Shown: positions 61,762-64,000 of the stretch, piece after piece | How positions within the stretch are numbered: the stretch's first letter is position 1 | Layout of the letters: every line of letters starts with the position of its first letter | Assembly: GCA_964567475.1 (NCBI GenBank) | Contig: CAZMMV010000001.1 | Location: forward strand, 5,941-69,940 | From: CAZMMV01 sp964567475 | GTDB lineage: Bacteria; Bacillota; Clostridia; Tissierellales; Tissierellaceae | DNA: 64,000 bases | Direction of reading: 5' to 3' | Made by a program: the position numbers and the translations under genes | The notes under the pieces: generated by a model | Seen by the model: only the letters and a program-made list of their open reading frames with translations | What the model was told of the DNA's origin: nothing | Database searches by the model: none

Positions 61762-63881
61762 ATTAATTCTACATCTTGATCACTCTTACCCCTAGTAATT
61801 TTTGCATTACTAGGATCAAGTGGATAACTACTCGGTTTTATTGCTAAAACAGATTGATCTGATGACTCCCATGAAATTCCTGTATATTCTTTGCTTGTTG
61901 GTAATTCAAAATCTTCTTTTATTTTTTCAAACGACTCATTCTTACCAATTAAATCATCACTCATTACTTCTATTATGTTTTCTTCTAAAGCTTTTCTAAC
62001 TTTATCCCTATCCCAGCCAACCACTGTCCTAGTTTTATAATCCCCTTTTGCATTTCCTTTTGATAATTCAAAAATTAATTCAACTTGCTCAGTAGGTTTT
62101 AACCCATATTTTAAATATTTCTCATCGTATCTATAAGTAATATCTCCATTTAAATCTATAAATTGTTGTTTATTTGAAGATTTAATTGATACATCAATAT
62201 CTTCAAATCCTTTTTCCTTTAATACATCTTTCATATGTGTATTAACATTAGTATCTTCATCTGAATTTATTTTTAACTTAAACCATTCCAAACGTTCTAT
62301 TGCATCTTCAATATATTTTTTATCTTTGTTTTCTTCTACTTTAGGTGTTACTATTACCTTTATTTCACCTTTTATTTCTGGATTAGATTTTAATGTAGCC
62401 TTTATAGTTACTTGAGTTTCTTCGTTTACTTGTCCAGCCTTAAAAGTATCCACAAATGAATGCTTTAGTGCTTCAGGGTTTGAACTTTCAAAAGTTACTT
62501 TCTCTCCTTTTATTTCTTCTCCATTTCCATCGAGAACTTTAATTTGTATTATCTGATTATGTCCAGGATTAAGTGGAGTTACTTGTTTACCTCCTGGGAA
62601 AGTTAATTCTATTCTAGCTGGTTTAGTTAAGTCTTCTTTTGGTTCTTCTTCTGGTTCTTCACATTCTTTTGTATATATGAATGTTATTGTATTTTCTTTA
62701 TCATTTAATTTTACTGTTTGGTTTCCTGGTATTGGATAATCTCCTATTTTCAATGCTTCAAATGTATATTCTTTGTTCATTTGGTAATAGTTAGCTGATA
62801 TCTCATCTAAAAAACCAACCAATTTAAGTCCAAAATCCGCATCATAGTTTACTATATCTTCTCCTGAACCCTCTACTACAACTATTGGTGCATTCCATGC
62901 TGTTCCTTGTTTTTCTACTTTCTTTAATTCTTTTCCTACTATGGTTTTACTCTTAGCTATATCTTCACCTTTAGCATCTTTATATTCTATAGTTACTGAT
63001 GCTGGATTTACTATTCCAAATGTATTTTTAGCTGTTGCTCCTGAATTATTATATACTTTTGCTAATATTAAATCTCCTTTATTATTAATATCTTTATTAT
63101 TTCTTCTAAAAATTGGATTGTCGCCCTTAGTTGGCCACTCTTTAACTGTTTCAGGTATTACTATTTCTTCTATAGAGTTATTTTCAAAAGCCTTATTCCC
63201 TAATATTTTTAATCCTTCATTTAAAATTACATTGGTTAATAAGTTTGAATTAAATGCCCCCTCTCCTATTTCTTCTATATGAGATGGTATTTCTATTTCT
63301 TCTATTTTATTATCCATTAAGGATGTCTTACCTATTGATGACAAACTTTTTGGAAACTCAATCGTTGTCAAGCTATTATATGCTAATGACCTTTCGCCTA
63401 AAGTAGTTAATGTACTTGGTAAGATTAGTTCAGTAAGATTATTCTTTTGAAATGCCATATATTCTAACTTCTCTAATCCTTCTGGTAATACTAAACTATT
63501 TAAATTTTTATTTTTAAATGCATTCTGACCTATTGTCTTAACCTCTACACCATTAATCTTTTCTGGTATCACCAAATCTGCTGGTGGATTTCCATCTTTA
63601 TATCCTGTTATAGTTCCTGTTTCTTCTTCAAATTCAAATGGTGTTTCTTCTACTTCTACTGTTTCTTCTACTTCTTCTGTTTCTACCTTTTCTACTGCCT
63701 CTAATTCTTCTGTTTCTTCTAGATCTTTTATATCTTCTAGCTGATCTATCTCATTTAATTTTTCTACCATATCAATCTCGATTTCTTCAGCTCTAACAAT
63801 ATCATTAAAGGCTAAAGAAACTGGTGAAAAAACAATGCTTAATACCAGTAACATAGATATAATTCTAAATTCCTTTTTCAT
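61758..63881 (-). CDS. BspA-type leucine-rich-repeat surface protein (probable 5' part of a split gene)
   Basis: A 707-residue frame: signal peptide (IISMLLVLSIVFSPVSLAF), a very acidic Glu/Val-rich stretch (about 30-85), BspA-type LRR_5 repeats (about 90-260, e.g. IGQNAFKNKNLNSLVLPEGL), a MucBP-like segment (about 285-400), an Ig-like segment, and an atrophied Ig domain at the C-terminus (ISWESSDQSVLAI) that breaks off at DQDVELI. The next frame starts across the stop codon. A short deletion with frameshift would account for both. BspA-type LRR proteins mediate adhesion in other bacteria. Confidence 0.85.
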   Translation of the reverse strand: MKKEFRIISMLLVLSIVFSPVSLAFNDIVRAEEIEIDMVEKLNEIDQLEDIKDLEETEELEAVEKVETEEVEETVEVEETPFEFEEETGTITGYKDGNPPADLVIPEKINGVEVKTIGQNAFKNKNLNSLVLPEGLEKLEYMAFQKNNLTELILPSTLTTLGERSLAYNSLTTIEFPKSLSSIGKTSLMDNKIEEIEIPSHIEEIGEGAFNSNLLTNVILNEGLKILGNKAFENNSIEEIVIPETVKEWPTKGDNPIFRRNNKDINNKGDLILAKVYNNSGATAKNTFGIVNPASVTIEYKDAKGEDIAKSKTIVGKELKKVEKQGTAWNAPIVVVEGSGEDIVNYDADFGLKLVGFLDEISANYYQMNKEYTFEALKIGDYPIPGNQTVKLNDKENTITFIYTKECEEPEEEPKEDLTKPARIELTFPGGKQVTPLNPGHNQIIQIKVLDGNGEEIKGEKVTFESSNPEALKHSFVDTFKAGQVNEETQVTIKATLKSNPEIKGEIKVIVTPKVEENKDKKYIEDAIERLEWFKLKINSDEDTNVNTHMKDVLKEKGFEDIDVSIKSSNKQQFIDLNGDITYRYDEKYLKYGLKPTEQVELIFELSKGNAKGDYKTRTVVGWDRDKVRKALEENIIEVMSDDLIGKNESFEKIKEDFELPTSKEYTGISWESSDQSVLAIKPSSYPLDPSNAKITRGKSDQDVELI

Positions 63882-64000
63882 TTTACCACTCCTCTTTTTG
63901 TTTTTTTAAATATTTGAACTATATCTTTTAATACAATATTTCCCCTTTATAGGTATCAAAAATATAGTTTTTATTTCAATTTCTTCGTTAGGATTTAATT

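Noticed and set aside
1..64000. tRNA, rRNA, CRISPR array, complete insertion sequence or prophage
   Set aside because: No cloverleaf, rRNA core, regular repeat-spacer array, transposase, integrase or phage structural gene was recognised when reading both strands; a short tRNA could still be missed by eye.

Overview
The window is AT-rich DNA from an endospore-forming, probably anaerobic Firmicute of the Clostridia/Tissierellia type. The evidence is a gerA-type germination operon, two SPOCS-domain (DUF3794) genes, a LysM spore/cell-wall type protein, a walRK-walHI-walJ operon, an encapsulin with ferritin cargo, and many AGGAGG-type ribosome sites with GTG and TTG starts. No rRNA, tRNA, CRISPR array, complete insertion sequence or prophage was recognised. 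The species is not identifiable from the sequence alone.

Layout. 1-10 kb: end of a sensor kinase, a YczE-like membrane protein, a DEAD-box helicase, a TtcA-like tRNA thiolase, a DMT exporter, an amino-acid permease, then a sulfur module (CoA-disulfide reductase with rhodanese domain, a divergent LysR regulator, a TsuA/YedE thiosulfate-type transporter behind a CsoR/CstR-like operator). 10-14 kb: YchF GTPase, encapsulin plus encapsulated ferritin, and a CcdA/TlpA thiol-redox pair. 14-24 kb: two tandem SPOCS genes, D-serine ammonia-lyase, a MATE/TetR operon with clear operators, an AIM24 protein, and a GntR-regulated ABC transporter. 24-29 kb: an eroded thiS-thiG-thiH-thiE operon behind an intact TPP riboswitch, running into ribB; a second MATE pump; a cold-shock protein. 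29-34 kb: rlmH and a glnK-glnL-glnT-like glutamine sensing and uptake set. 33-41 kb: surE, walJ, walI, walH, an extra secreted protein, walK and walR. 41-50 kb: Ca2+-type P-ATPase, a subtilase, a LysM/peptidoglycan-binding protein, and a peptide-use group (PqqD-like, OPT transporter, PepD). 50-56 kb: DUF2812 protein, a small unknown, a UspA-like protein, and a gerA-gerC-small membrane protein-gerB operon. 56-64 kb: gene debris, then three large surface-protein genes with SLH, DUF4430, alpha/alpha-barrel, Ig-like and leucine-rich-repeat domains.

The most notable biology is the thiamine locus. Every gene boundary has lost sequence, thiG also carries a 14-bp tandem duplication that shifts its frame, and yet the TPP riboswitch and its terminator look intact and now sit in front of ribB. 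The surface cluster combines the two folds found in animal transcobalamin, which suggests a cell-wall ligand-binding function; its two largest reading frames look like one gene broken by a short deletion.

Two 100-N gaps (2461-2560 and 15914-16013) are each flanked by identical 55-bp direct repeats. They look like unmerged contig-end overlaps rather than missing DNA. Collapsing the second one restores a single 325-residue SPOCS protein.
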